Shown here: positions 23,787 through 35,335 of the stretch, one piece after another | How positions within the stretch are numbered: the first letter of the stretch is position 1 | Layout: every line of letters starts with the position of its first letter | NCBI GenBank assembly: GCA_019022495.1 | Contig: JAFEKR010000001.1 | Span: 868,001-932,000 of the forward strand | Direction of reading: 5' to 3' | DNA: 64,000 nucleotides | Origin: Epichloe hybrida | Taxonomy: Eukaryota > Ascomycota > Sordariomycetes > Hypocreales > Clavicipitaceae | The notes under the pieces: generated by a model | The model's database searches: none | What the model was told of the DNA's origin: nothing | The model's input: only the letters and a program-made list of their open reading frames with translations | Made by a program: the position numbers and the translations under genes

Positions 23787-24337
23787 CGTAATACGCTGTT
23801 GTAGGCGTCACTACTGGAGATAGGAGTAGAGGGAGCTGTCGGTTTGTTTCGAGACGAGCACGTCCCTTGAAGGTCTTCTGGCCGTCGGGGGGGGGGGGGG
23901 GAATATTGGGTTCATGACCTTTTTTTGCGGGCGGCAGCTTGAATAGACAGAGGCTACGTAGTACGGACGGAGTACTCCGTACAGACAACCCCAAATGGGT
24001 GCCCCCTTACTAATACACTAATAGTGACCTGTGCATGCTCCACTCCGCTCCACGCGTCAAACCTGAGGGATGCTCCGCTTCGCGTTGATTAGGTGGCCTA
24101 GCTGGGCTAGGGGGAATGTTGCATACATACGGAGTACATAGTGAATTGTTCATCACCCCAGTGGTTATCTTACTTAGTTTTACGGAGTAAATTGCTTATA
24201 TTCCCAAGCCTTATAAATTTGCCAACAGTACTATAGTAGTGCTAACTCTTTTAGTCTTAGTAGTTTTACTGTAAGGTCCAATACTAGAAGAAAAAGCTTA
24301 GTATTAAAAAAAAAAGCTTGACATATTATAAGCATAG
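23787..24337. other. AT-rich intergenic with short repeated motifs
   Basis: A G run lies at about 23889-23900. Three copies of TACTCCGTA/TACGGAGTA occur at 23973, 24128 and 24181. The sequence becomes AT-rich towards an LTR-like relic at 24338. No coding signal seen. Confidence 0.5.
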
Positions 24338-24535
24338 TGTTGCGGACTGGCCCGTCATAGACCGCTGCCTTTGGGCGTCGATATGAGATATAAACTTTTA
24401 ACTTATTATAAGTTAGTAAGGAGCAAGAGCGTCCTTGTTTCCTAGTCCCTATTACTACGGATCCGTATTACAGTCCCCCCTTTATTATCCCTTATGTATA
24501 TGGCTTATGTAAGCAGCCCCTTCCCCGCAACGTCC
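24338..24535 (+). mobile_element. Solo-LTR-like relic (less mutated copy)
   Basis: The element begins TGTTGCGGACTGGCCC, with the TG start expected of an LTR. It shares several blocks in the same order with 56733-56880: the start, a TTTGGGCGTCGATAT block, an AAACTTA...GGAGCAAGA block and a CCCCCCTTTTAT...GCTTAT block. The right end is not defined; no internal coding region or target duplication is visible. LTR identity is inferred from the TG start and the repeated occurrence. Confidence 0.5.
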
Positions 24536-24713
24536 GCCAATGGCCATTTGATCCATGCCTGTAATTAACGCATCGAGAATCGGTCCACGGAGCATTTGCC
24601 TCCGATGCTGGTTTCCATCAACCGCAACCACATGCGTGGCTTTTGGAAAGCCGCCTTATTAGCTCCCATTGCTTCTTGGTGTTTCGTTGCCCCCCTCCCA
24701 ATCTTTGCCCACC

Positions 24714-27298
24714 ATGTATGAGGATTCTTGGTACAGCTTTGTGCCTGATGTCGCGAAGAAGTCTGCCGCCCCCGCCCCAAGCCAACCACAGAGTCATCGT
24801 CGCAAGGAGTCCTTGTTGCAGCAGCCCAATGTTGGTCTCTAAATCCATATAGCCCCTCGTACATGACATGAGCTCGTCGCGGGGTCATGGAAAACTTACA
24901 TTGTGACAGGAAGACGTGAAGGGCGAAATACAAACCGGCCGACTAGACAATGTCTACGAAGAATCAGAGGACTCGGACTCCCCCCCAGAGCCTACACTTA
25001 CTCGCCGGGCTGCCTCATACTCGGACTTTTACCATGTTGTTCGAGCGCAACTTGCCAAGGACGGCCATTTGAGACGCAAAAAGAAGCCTGGCAAGAAGGA
25101 CAGAACATGGGAGGCTCTAGCACTGCAAGCGGAGAAGGATCTCGACTTAACGCTCCGAGTTCCTGACCTACATGAAACTGAAATTGATCACAAGTTGCTG
25201 GAGGATTCCCAACAAGATTATTTGTATGAGCCGGTCTGCATCCTTGTCCAAAACTATAGGGCTCATTGTTTTATAGGGTTTATCGAGACCAGCTTTCATT
25301 GACCGAACGCCATCTTGATGGCCTGATCGACGACGTAAATGCCACGCTGGCATTATTGACCTCTTTGTCGGACTCCTTCCAATCAGTCGACGCGCAGACA
25401 TCGACCTTTCAAGCCCAATGCGAAGACTTACTAAACGAGCAAAAACGGCTCGAGAAACTTGCGGACGAGGTGGGAACCGATTTATACTACTACGCCTACC
25501 TTGACACCGCGACACGACGTCTCAATGCCCCTGGTGCCAGTCGCCTCGTCGATGATGATGAGTTTGGCGAGATGATTGAAAATATCAACTCTTGTGCTGA
25601 GTTTATGGCTAAACATGTAAGTTTCTCGTCTTCAGGCTTGAAAGCCACAAACAAGCATGACATGTACATGAATCTTACACTCAATCGCAGGACACATATC
25701 GAGAACGTGAAACTTACTTGGCACGTTACAACGCACTGCTTACCAAGGCGCTTCACCTGCTCGATCATGGATTTTCGACTCGTCTTGACAAATGGTCAGG
25801 CGATATTGCGCGCCAAATTGCAGCAACCTCATCGGATTCGGCTCGTCACGCTCTGGCCTACGGCAGATTTGCTGAGCTGATTACGGATTCTTATTCATTA
25901 CTTCCAAACATACAAAAAGTTGTACAGCACGCGTATGATCAATACGGACGAGCTCTGGGGACCGCGCCGGAGGCTTCTGTCTACTCTAGCTCTGCCACGA
26001 ATATGTTCCGTACCTACTTCACCATCCGAGATCGAGATTTGAAAGTGATGATCCAGGATGAATTAGTGGAGTATCAGAAAGCTGCCAGGAGCGTGTCCGT
26101 TGAAACAGCATCTCGAAACTACATAAAACAGCTATTCGAAAAGATATACAATGAGGACGCCTTGTTTTCCAAGATTTTCGGCATAGAGCCGTCGTGGAAT
26201 ACAGCTCCTACTTCTGCATTCCAAGCTCTGAAAGCCATCAACACCACCATGGTCCACCCGGGGCACGTTGCACCCCTGGGTAACAACATACAAGCTGCTC
26301 TGCAATCCGCTAAATTGGACTCGATTTGTAGTGTGGTGGGCTGGCTCGCCAATGAGTACTCAATATCAGAGCATGACGAGGAGGAGTCACATTCTACGAG
26401 AAAACATCGAGAGTATGCCGCGCGACTACTCGTGGATCACCTTTGGCCATTCACAGACAACGCATTTGAGGCTGAAATCACTAAATCCATCACAAAAGCG
26501 GTTGTTCAGGATGTGGACCTGAAAATAGGACCAGTGGTGGATGGAGTGGCATCATCGAATGCCCATCCGCTGGTCAAAAGGGCCATTGACTTGCTGTCGA
26601 TGTTTGATCAAGCAATGCCAAAAGAGCGCTCCGTGAGTTTGATAAAGACCCTTTAAAGGACCCTGTTACAAACTCTTGTTCGAAAGCTTACACCTTTTCT
26701 ATCGTAGTCAAAAAATAGCTCAGTTGTGTTCAAGATAGTACGGGAAACGATCCAAGTTTTGCAGAAGGCCGAATCAAGAATACGGAGTCTCAAAGCTGCA
26801 ACCGACGCTGACTTGTTCATGGTCAAAAATTTGCTCATCATCAAAAACGAGTTGGTGTCTCTCGAGATTGGCGACATTCGGAGTCACCCGCGAGCCATGC
26901 AGCACTTTGGCCAGATTTGGGATACTCTGAGCCCAACAAATTGGGTCAGTTTCTTTGGCAGCATCCTTGGCGGATCGATATGGTCTCGTGGGACTCCCGC
27001 TGTCACCGCCAAAACCCTGACTGAGGAGGACATGAGCGAACAATTGGACGAACTGCTGCGGCAGTCGATTTACTCTTTTACCAAACGCTGGGCAACGCTC
27101 ATCAACAATTCCCAAAACCGCAAAACGGGTGTCAAGCCTATTGCCAAGGTAGAGGCTGAGCTTGAGTCTATCCTGGATAGGGCTTTCTGCAACCAGCCCG
27201 AAGTAATTTCTAAGCTCAAGGAAGCTATACAGTTGAACGCGCAAGCTCAGAAAAACGCAAAGGATGAAGATGAAAGAAGGGGGGCGAAGCGGTACTAG
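24714..27298 (+). CDS. COG3: Conserved oligomeric Golgi complex subunit 3 (Cog3/Sec34)
   Basis: Five exons: 24714..24830, 24910..25223, 25277..25616, 25691..26632 and 26708..27298, giving 767 aa, all in phase. The start MYEDSWYSFVP followed by RRKESLLQQPN is typical of fungal Cog3. The core has VYRDQLSLTERHLDGLIDDVNATLALL, a coiled-coil region (STFQAQCEDLLNEQKRLEKL) and DTYREREXYL-type helices of the Sec34 domain. One intron is only 53 nt (25224..25276); its GTATGA donor was chosen because it restores the frame into VYRDQ. Family role: lobe-A subunit of the COG tether for retrograde intra-Golgi vesicles. The gene lies next to a mitochondrial carrier and a RINT1/TIP20 tether. Confidence 0.92.
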
Positions 27299-28002
27299 AG
27301 GAGGACTTTCCCTAGAAAACCATGCCATGCTATGATTTTATGAGTAGAATGTGAAGACACAAAATAACCACTATACGTTCAGTTTCAGTTTAAACAATCA
27401 TTCCTGGCCCATATTGTTCTAACTACGTACTTTGCCTTTTTCTTTTTATTTCTTTTTGGTTGGCTGGCAAGGTCGTCGCAGATGATTCTGATATATATAT
27501 ATATATATTTATATTCTTTTTTTTTTTTTTTTTTTTTTTGCTGTACAGCTTGGTGATTGGACTCTGCTGTGAGACACCTTTACTACCAAAAGTTCGTGTT
27601 CACAACGTGACTGGGACTAGTGCTGTTCTCCATCAGTCTATTAGCTGCATACTTTGGTTTCAAGGATATCGACAAACAAGTTACCCTGAGAGGTACATGC
27701 AAGAGGCGTTCCCCGCGCCAAAAAGACCGCCAGTCTGGAGACACCCAGTCCCAGTCACCGCCCGCGGCACCCGTTGGCCCTCGTCGCGAACGAACCAAAG
27801 GCGTCTCGTCGCATTCCATTTCCCTTGCCCCGTTCTCTTTTCCCTCCCAGTCACAGGTGTAACTGGACGAGAGTAGCATTGTCCTTTCGACGATATCCTG
27901 GGTCGAATCTGGTTCCAATTGGGCCGTCCGCCAGCAATTTGTTGGGCATCTTTGTCACCTTTGCGCCGATACGAGCCGTCGCCAACCACGACCACGACCA
28001 CA
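27299..28002. other. Intergenic, promoter of the mitochondrial carrier
   Basis: A TA microsatellite (about 27490-27507) is followed by a T run of about 21 (27518-27539). The remaining sequence is C/T-rich on the plus strand ahead of the carrier start. No coding similarity seen. Confidence 0.55.
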
Positions 28003-29031
28003 ATGGCGGCCGCCGAAATCGAGGAGATGCAGGGCGACGGCCTGCAGACCGCAAAGGACTTGTTCTCTGGTGCCATGGGGGGAATTGCCCAGGTCGTCAT
28101 TGGTAAGTTGGAAGTTGGGGGGGGAGGAAAAGTCATTTTGCAGAAAAATTCAAGATATGGTCCATCTAACATGCCAGCAGGCCAACCCTTTGACATCATC
28201 AAGGTCCGCCTGCAAACCACGACACAATACTCTGGAGCCCTGCAAGCTGCCGCGTCCATCTACAGGACCGAAGGAGCCCTGGCCTTCTACAAAGGAACCC
28301 TCACACCGTTGCTCGGCATCGGCGCCTGTGTGTCGATCCAATTCGGAGCCTTCCATGCTGCTCGGCGATGGTTCGAGGCCCGCAACGCCGCCAGCCCGGG
28401 CTCGACGACGCCCTCGCGCCTCTCGTACGGCCAGTGCTTCGCGGCCGGTGCCTTCGCGGGCGTCTCCAACGCCGCGCTATCCGCGCCCATCGAGCACATT
28501 CGCATCCGCCTGCAGAGCCAGCCTCACGGCCACGCGCGACTCTACAACGGGCCCCTGGACTGCGCCCGCAAGCTGAGCGCCGCCCACCAGGGGCAGGGGC
28601 ACCAGGGGCACCAGGGGGGCGGCGTCCTCCGCGGCATCTACCGCGGCTTCGCCGTCACCGTCTGCCGTGAGGCCGGCGCCTACGGTGCCTGGTTCACCGC
28701 CTTCGAGTACATGGTGAACTCGGACGCCGCGCGCAACGGCGTCGACCGCAAGGACATGGCCGCTTGGAAAATCGCCGTCTACGGTGGTCTGGCGGGCGAG
28801 GCTCTCTGGCTGGCCAGCTACCCCTTTGACGTCATCAAGAGCAAGATGCAGACGGACGGGCTCGGCCCTCAGCAAAGATACCCCACGATGCGCAGCTGCT
28901 TCGCCGCCACGTGGCGTGCCGACGGCGTCAGAGGTTTCTGGAAGGGCATCTGGCCAACTCTGTTCCGTGCCATGCCCGTCAGCGCCGGTACATTTGCTGT
29001 AGTGGAAATGACCATGAGAGCAATCAGCTAG
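28003..29031 (+). CDS. Mitochondrial carrier, YMC1/YMC2 (SLC25) type
   Basis: Exons 28003..28102 and 28181..29031 give 316 aa. The intron (GTAAGT, TCTAAC branch, CAG) splits a Gly codon so that VVIGQPFDIIKVRLQ is formed. Three mitochondrial-carrier repeats are visible, with signatures QPFDIIKVRLQ, APIEHIRIRLQSQP and YPFDVIKSKMQTDG, plus matching Gly-rich second-helix motifs (EGALAFYKGTLTPL, GIYRGFAVTVCRE, GFWKGIWPTLFRA). The second repeat has Glu instead of Asp in the Px(D/E) motif, allowed in the family. A Gly/His/Gln-rich insertion (around GQGHQGHQGG) lies in repeat two. Family role: inner-membrane solute transport; Ymc proteins are linked to glycine, glutamate or carboxylate transport. The substrate is not decidable. 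The 78-nt intron has no stop in frame, so retention would insert 26 residues. Confidence 0.88.
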   Translation: MAAAEIEEMQGDGLQTAKDLFSGAMGGIAQVVIGKLEVGGGGKVILQKNSRYGPSNMPAGQPFDIIKVRLQTTTQYSGALQAAASIYRTEGALAFYKGTLTPLLGIGACVSIQFGAFHAARRWFEARNAASPGSTTPSRLSYGQCFAAGAFAGVSNAALSAPIEHIRIRLQSQPHGHARLYNGPLDCARKLSAAHQGQGHQGHQGGGVLRGIYRGFAVTVCREAGAYGAWFTAFEYMVNSDAARNGVDRKDMAAWKIAVYGGLAGEALWLASYPFDVIKSKMQTDGLGPQQRYPTMRSCFAATWRADGVRGFWKGIWPTLFRAMPVSAGTFAVVEMTMRAIS

Positions 29032-29379
29032 GGTCATAATGATAAATTTCGTTGGTTTTGGGGGGGGGGGGGAGCCTCTTGTCAATTTATACAGTTTTCT
29101 TGCATGACGGAGTTCAAGATAGGGTCATCTTTGGGGGGAGTTCCTTTTTTTTTTTTTTTCGGGATAGATAGCAAGACGAAAGGGCTTCGAAGGGACCTCA
29201 CTTCAACGGTGTACATATGAACGTGCGAAAAAGAGAAGCCATTGACTTATTTTCCCCCGGGTTTCCACCTTATTCTTAGGATCCATCACATCATAGCATT
29301 TCGATGTGCGGCTCCAGATGGGAAATCTGTAAATAAACATGGAATGCGAACCATCTTCATGCATGCCACATGGCCAACA
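29032..29379. other. Intergenic between convergent carrier and RINT1-like genes
   Basis: Short 3'-flanking region with a G run (29061-29072) and a T run (about 29144-29159). Nothing else seen. Confidence 0.6.
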
Positions 29380-31890
29380 TTACCATCCAACGTTCTCATT
29401 GTTTTCTACCAGCCGCTGCAGAATATACCTGGCATCGACAGGAGTCAATGCCTCTAAGCCCAGCGCCTGTAGCACCTTGCGCGCTTCGTCATTGCTCGTG
29501 AAGGCTCCATCGCTGGCTCGTTTCAACGTAAGCCCGGTCGCCTCCCCATCATCACTGGTGTCGGTAGGATCCGTCGTTGCCGTTGCCGTTGCCGTGGCGG
29601 TCGGCAAGTTCAGCAATTGCAATCCCTCGCGTAGCGAATCAAAGGCCGCAGAGCCGCCGGGGATAAATCGCTCAACAAGTGAGAAAATGGCACCACTATC
29701 GTGAGCAAACTGTGCGGCTCCGAGCGTCGTGAACGATTGCTTCAACAAGATGCCATTCCAAAGGAGATCCTGAAGCTTGTCAAGGACCTGATGCCAGACG
29801 CGACGAAATGTAGCTGTTGATAGAGCCTTTGTGAGAAAGTCTAGATTGCGTTGCAGAACACGCAACGGCTCATCGAGCTCGGGAGTAACTGAGGTGTGGG
29901 ATGGGTCGTCTACAGAGGACGTGTTAAGTTAGTTTGTTGAGCACACGCGCATGAAAAACGAAAAACTCACCTAGCACAGCAGCGTCTCCAACTGTTGTCC
30001 ATTGCACTTTGTTCACGTAGTTTCGGAAAGCCTTGGTATGAATGTCTGCTAATGCATTGACGAGAAGTTGTTCGGCTGCTTTACGACGAGACGAGTACGC
30101 AGACACAGTTTCGTCAAAGATGCCGCTGTCATTGCTGCTCTCGGTCAGTGTACTAGGGACTCGGCCCAAAATGCTCTCTGGTTCGATGCCGCTTGCTGCG
30201 CTATGGCGCTTACTTCGCTGGGCATCTCGAGATTGAAGCTCTTCCCATAAGACGACGAAAAACTAATTGTCTTGGCATTAGACGATCCTGCCCGATGAAG
30301 ATAAAGAAAAGAAGAGGAATAGAAGGGGGAGGGGAGAGAGATAAAAAAAAATAAAAAAAGTGTGGCTTACCTCTTCGTCGCTCCATTCAATCAAAACGTT
30401 GGCTATGTGATCGGAACTGCCGATCACTTTGCACAGTGCCTCTAATGACCCAGTTCCTTCCAAAGCGGCCAATTGCTCTTTCGTAGCGCCATGCAGAGTC
30501 CGTCCAAGAGTTGAAGTGATTGACTGGTAGGCTTCAAGCGATCCGCGTAGTCTGTCATGGTATCCGTCCAAGATATCAAGCTGGATATCCGTGAGGAACT
30601 TGATCTTGTGCTTCAGCTTGCGTAAACGCTCATATTTTCCAGTGACGGCTCTCAGCAGATCGGTCACTCGAACCGCAGCATACGTGGGCTTCATCTTGCC
30701 ATTGGCAGCATAATCGTAATCAATTTTTCGACCTTCCTGCGATTCCAATATTTGTTCGAAGCGTTCCAGTGCCATTTCTCTTTCCACTCCGAACCACCTG
30801 TCGAAATGATTGTCCAAAATCTCTCCAGTAAGACCAACCCATCCCTTGTCTGCATCGCCGCCATCGTAGTTGAACCTTGCGCGAAGGTTTTCATCAAAGG
30901 TCATCAACTGGGGGACAAAGTTGCTCAGGAAGGCTGGGTTCTTGATTGCTTCCTCGGCCACGGCATGCACCTTTTCCCTCATCACGGGTAGCATTGAGGT
31001 GATTAGCGCACACACTGGGTCAATATACACTGTCTGCTCCGTAATTGATGCATGGTGAAACTTGGCTGCCAGCAAATGACCCAGATTATCGCGAAAGAAA
31101 TCTTCCCATTTCTCAATAGTGGTCAAAAACCATGGGAAGCAGTGCGTCCCCATAGACTGGGGGCTGCTGGTGGGCTTATCGCTCATGAAGTGAAATCGAA
31201 ACTCAGCGACAAAGATGGCTGTCATCACATCAAACGGCAAGAGGGGCACGATGATATTGCTGTGGGCGATCTCAGGCAATTGCAGATCAATCAGCTTCTC
31301 GAAACATGCGAGCCATTCACCGTCCATCTCGGACTGGGGATCGACCTTTGGCCAATGCCTCTTGGCAAGTATGGCATCCAGCTCTGCTGACATTGTTTTC
31401 TTCATCTCGCTCCAAAGGAGCTCGGTTACTTTCTCAACATGATCGACCAGATGTAGCGACTCATTGCCCGGTAGAGTTCTTAGTCTGAGTGACAATTCTT
31501 TCAATTTGGCATATGGTTCGAGAGCGGCTTTTGGGCTTTCAGGTAGATGTGATCGAGCTTCAGCACGAAGCTTCTGCACATCCTGGAGAAGCACGAGGTA
31601 TTTGTGAGCCAACTCTACATGCTGAAGCTTCTTCATTGGCCGCTGAAGTCGAGCGATTGCTTCGTCAGGAGTATCAGAGGCGGCAGCGATTTTGATGCGG
31701 GTGTCAATGCTCGCTTGCAGTTGATTGAAGTCATTGATCTGTTGCTGGAGCGATTCATTTCGGCCGGCAGTGGTGCGACGGGCTTCATCGAGCTCTTTGG
31801 TAGCATTGTCAAGCTGCGATTGTAGCTGGTTCCGCAGGTGTAGGTCGCGAGGTGTTCAAATCAGCGGTTTGGAGCTTGTCGAGATAATCC
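29380..31890 (-). CDS. RINT1/TIP20-family vesicle tether (Dsl1 complex), 5' end frame-broken
   Basis: Clear exons: 29909..29380, 30262..29971, and 30371 up to about 31855, joined in phase through GTGAGT/GTAAGC introns. The protein has an N-terminal coiled coil (NQLQSQLDNATKELDEAR), a long helical middle with WFLTTIEKWEDFF and FDRWFGVEREMAL, and ends in LEALTPVDARYILQRLVEN, matching the RINT-1/TIP-1 family. The C-terminal third holds an Ala/Thr repeat. At the 5' end the expected DYLDDKLQ segment is seen at 31889-31860 as DYLDK but in another frame; two missing bases near 31860-31835 would connect it. No ATG opens the main frame before 31636. The damage abuts the tandem duplication at 32039. 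Family role: tethers Golgi-to-ER COPI vesicles at the ER with Dsl1 and Sec39. Confidence 0.82.
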
Positions 31891-32038
31891 CTGTGGGATG
31901 ATATGAAAACGGTCTGGCGCGCAGGTGCGCAGGTTGAGGTGATAGAAAACGTGAGGACGTGTACCGCTTCGTTATCGATAGCTCCACCACGTTCGCCCCA
32001 ACGTTCGGCGGTGGCTGTGCATCCTTCTCGGTCCCGTT

Positions 32039-33408
32039 GTTCTAGCAATATTACCAGGTGAGCTCATCCATGCCGTGCCTAATAAACGACGGCAGCCACT
32101 GGACAAGGGGGTCGGTCATATTCCACGCGGGGGGGGACAATAAAACGAATACGCTGTCGGCTTGTCATTCAGACCCCCTCCCCCCCGGGCCAAAAAAAAA
32201 AAAGTGCTTTTGATGCACTTTGGGAGGCAGGTGCGCGGGGCCCCTGTAGGTCTGTAGCCAATTGCCCCGTTGAGCTCTCTAGCGCCGCCCACCGCACTGT
32301 CTCTGCCAAAATCTGCCCTCCGGACGTCCGTCACCCATCAGAGCCGGGCCGCGTCGCCTAGTCAACCCGAGTAAATAGAAATGAACGAGGCTGGGCCAAC
32401 CACATGATCAATCAGTCCGCGGAAGGTCTCAACGCCTCGAAATCCAGATGGTTGGTGAATGACTTTACTTTTCACTGAGACTGCGACAGTTCGTCTAACG
32501 CCACTTTCCCCAGCCATCGGTTTTTATTTCTCGTTTCTCATTTTGCGCCCAAAGAACAGATCAAGAGCTTTCGAAGAGTACCGCAGGAAGAGGCAAACAC
32601 ATTCCTCTCTCCCGCCTTCCCTTGCCCATCTCTCTTTTTCTCCGTACATTCCTCAACTCAAGTTCTGATCCACTCGAGATTTACTAACTGCCCATCAACG
32701 TTTCCACTCACCTCACAGTGTTCGAGGACCAAAGATAACCTTGTTCTAGCAATATTACCAGGTGAGCTCATGCCGTGCCTAATAAACGACGGCAGCCACT
32801 GGACAAGGGGGTCGGTCATATTCCACGCGGGGGGGGACAATAAAACGAATACGTGTCGGCTTGTCATTCAGACCCCCTCCCCCCCGGGCCAAAAAAAAAA
32901 AAGTGCTCACTTTGGGAGGCAGGTGCGCGGGGCCCCTGTAGGTCTGTAGCCAATCCCCGTTGAGCTCTCTAGCGCCGCCCACCGCAAAAATCTGCCCTCC
33001 GGACGTCCGTCACCCATCAGAGCCGGGCCGCGTCGCCTAGTCAACCCGAGTAAATAGAAATGAACGAGGCTGGGCCAACCACATGATCAATCAGTCCGCG
33101 GAAGGTCTCAACGCCTCGAAATCCAGATGGTTGGTGAATGACTTTACTTTTCACTGAGACTGCGACAGTTCGTCTAACGCCACTTTCCCCAGCCATATTT
33201 CTCGTTTCTCACGCCCAAAGAACAGATCAAGAGCTTTCGAAGAGTACCGCAGGAAGAGGCAAACACATTCCTCTCTCCCGCCTTCCCTTGCCCATCTCTC
33301 TTTTTCTCCGTACATTCCTCAACTCAAGTTCTGATCCACTCGAGATTTACTAACTGCCCATCAACGTTTCCACTCACCTCACAGTGTTCGAGGACCAAAG
33401 ATAACCTT
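32039..33408. repeat. Direct tandem duplication, 704-nt copy followed by 666-nt copy
   Basis: Copy one is 32039..32742 and copy two 32743..33408. They read identically apart from seven deletions in copy two of about 4, 1, 7, 2, 11, 8 and 5 nt, summing to the 38-nt length difference. I saw no substitution. The unit is non-coding and contains G8, C-rich and A12 runs. It separates the divergent RINT1-like and FIG1 genes and should hold their promoters. The left boundary falls where the RINT1 5' exon would be expected. It may be an unmerged contig overlap (see findings). Confidence 0.9.
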
Positions 33409-33818
33409 CCGTTTGCATTCCAGATTGTGCTAATAGCTCACTGCCACGTGTCGGATCCGAAAGTCTGAACAGGTCTACATTCCACGATTGTTGAGGACAA
33501 GGAAGACAATACCCACCACCGAGCCGTCCCGAGACCACCCCATCGTTGCAATTCGGAGAGTTCGAGAAGGCCACAATTATCAGATTCGAAAAATATCGAG
33601 TGCGACGTACGCCAGAGAAGCGCCGTCTGATCCGTGAAACGTTGTTGCAAGTTGTCCGTGGCCCGATAGGAACGACAGGCGTGGCTTTCGCGCCGCAGGC
33701 GCCTTCCAACCCGAGCGTCGCCCAGATTGACGACGACGGGGGTGGTTCAGGCAGCCTTTTGACGTCTGTACAAAGATCACCCCGTGAGGAACACGATAAT
33801 CCATCCTACTTCTAGTAC

Positions 33819-34618
33819 ATGGCGAGCGGAAGCAGCAGCAGCGCTTCAGGCCGCAACATGCCGCGATTTCAGCTAGGCTGGCAACGGTTCATACCGTTTC
33901 TAGGCTACCACCATGTGTTGATGATTCTGATAGCCGTTGCTATAATTCTGCTGTCGATGCTGTTAGCTGGCTGCTCATCATCTTCGCCTATGATACCCGA
34001 TATCTTCCTCCTCTCACTATACTATCAGAAATACCAGCCTGTTCCCGACACCGCGCAAGTAGACTACAATGGCTATACTGCCATTGCAAATATCGCTGGT
34101 GGTGCCAGTCTTCAAGCTCGAGTTGGATATTTTGGCATCTGTGTCAATCCCGATGGAGGTTCGTGGCTTTGCAGTAACAATGCAACCGCGTTGGCGAAGG
34201 AGGTCTCTGTCGACCAAGATCCTCTCAACTTGATCTGGTTGGCAGGTCAATTCAAAGATATGATCGTTTTCCCCTACCTGATGTAAGCTGAAGCCTGTTA
34301 TCGAGCCTCATTTCACAAAATAAAACGTTTACTGACGCAACATAGCATCATTGCCATCATTTTTGCCTTCATCTGTCTGCTTCTTCTGGCCACGTTTCCT
34401 GGCTGGCACAGGAGGAAGACTCAGGGTTCCGAGCAAGTCAAACCTTTCCCCTCCCGGCTGTGTCTCAAGTTGCACTTGCCATCATCTTCATTGCGTGCAT
34501 CTTCATCTTGGTGTCCGTGTTGTGGCAACATACGGCATCAGTCGCTGCGTCCGTAATAGCTCAAGACTTTGGCAACGGATCTGTCAAGAGTGGTTTTTGG
34601 TTTTGGTTCCGGGACTGA
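33819..34618 (+). CDS. FIG1: FIG1-family membrane protein (mating Ca2+ influx/fusion), frame-broken
   Basis: Exon 1 (33819..34282) is intact. It starts MASGSSSSASG, has a first membrane segment (LMILIAVAIILLSMLLAGC) and the Fig1 motif region GYFGICVNPDGGSWLC in an extracellular loop. A 63-nt intron (GTAAGC...CATAG) leads to exon 2 at 34346 with the second membrane segment ending ATFPGW. After that the conserved continuation is split between frames: QGSEQVKPFPSR in one, EED and VSQVALAIIFIACIFILVSVLWQ in another. The fourth membrane segment is not found before TGA at 34618. The strict frame ends at 34556. Family role: Fig1 supports low-affinity Ca2+ influx and membrane fusion during mating and hyphal development. 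I think small deletions in exon 2 broke the gene or the sequence. Confidence 0.78.
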
Positions 34619-35335
34619 CGATGGACTCTGAAAGATGGACTTTCAAAGAGCTACACGCAATGAGAGAATGTGAATATTTGAGAGCGTGCTCAAGACGAAA
34701 CTATGTATGACAGAAGATAGACAGATGGTTGACGACAAAGAAAATGGATGGATAGATAGATGATGAATACCTATAAGAAGGGCGTATCACAGCCAAGAAC
34801 TCGTTTCCAGCGTTGTGATTGCCCGAGTTCTAGTGGGCAAAGCACCTAGGTACATGTACCTAGGTAGGTAGGCATGGAACCTGAATGTGTATTTTTCCCT
34901 CTAAAGGAACCTCTTCTGTTTTAGGCCTGGTCGCTACTGCGCGTTTAGTTGCTGTTTGTCTGGTGTCAATATATCAACTACAAACGTGTTTTATTTTGCA
35001 GCATCGGCATTGACAGCGGGCCGCTCAAGTGCCCACCAGGAAAAAGGTGTCGAGGTTTCTGAAAGACAAATCATGAAATTATTTATTTTTGTGTGCGTCG
35101 TGCGTCGTGCGTCGTGCGTCGTATCATCGTATCCGTATCCATGTTCCCAAACGATCCATTCCCAACGCCTCCTTCAATGCCCCTTGCCATCCTGTCCAAA
35201 ATTCAGTAATGCCCATAGACTCTGTTGCAAATCTCATAAAAGACGACTTTTTCCCGATCCGTGTAGCTATTCCTCGCGACGACCGAACACGAATAAATCA
35301 ATAAAACTACTCTTTTTTGTCCGAGCAAATTTGTG
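34619..35335. other. Intergenic with palindrome and tandem repeat
   Basis: No gene seen. A perfect 20-bp palindrome (CCTAGGTACATGTACCTAGG) lies at 34845..34864, followed by AGGT repeats. Four GTGCGTC-type units lie at about 35092-35120. Confidence 0.6.

Noticed and set aside
28477..29085. 202-codon minus-strand frame over the mitochondrial carrier
   Set aside because: Antisense shadow of a GC-rich gene; no homology-like features.
32116..32982. Two similar minus-strand frames in the tandem duplication
   Set aside because: Both come from the same repeated non-coding unit, start from non-ATG or weak contexts and resemble no protein.
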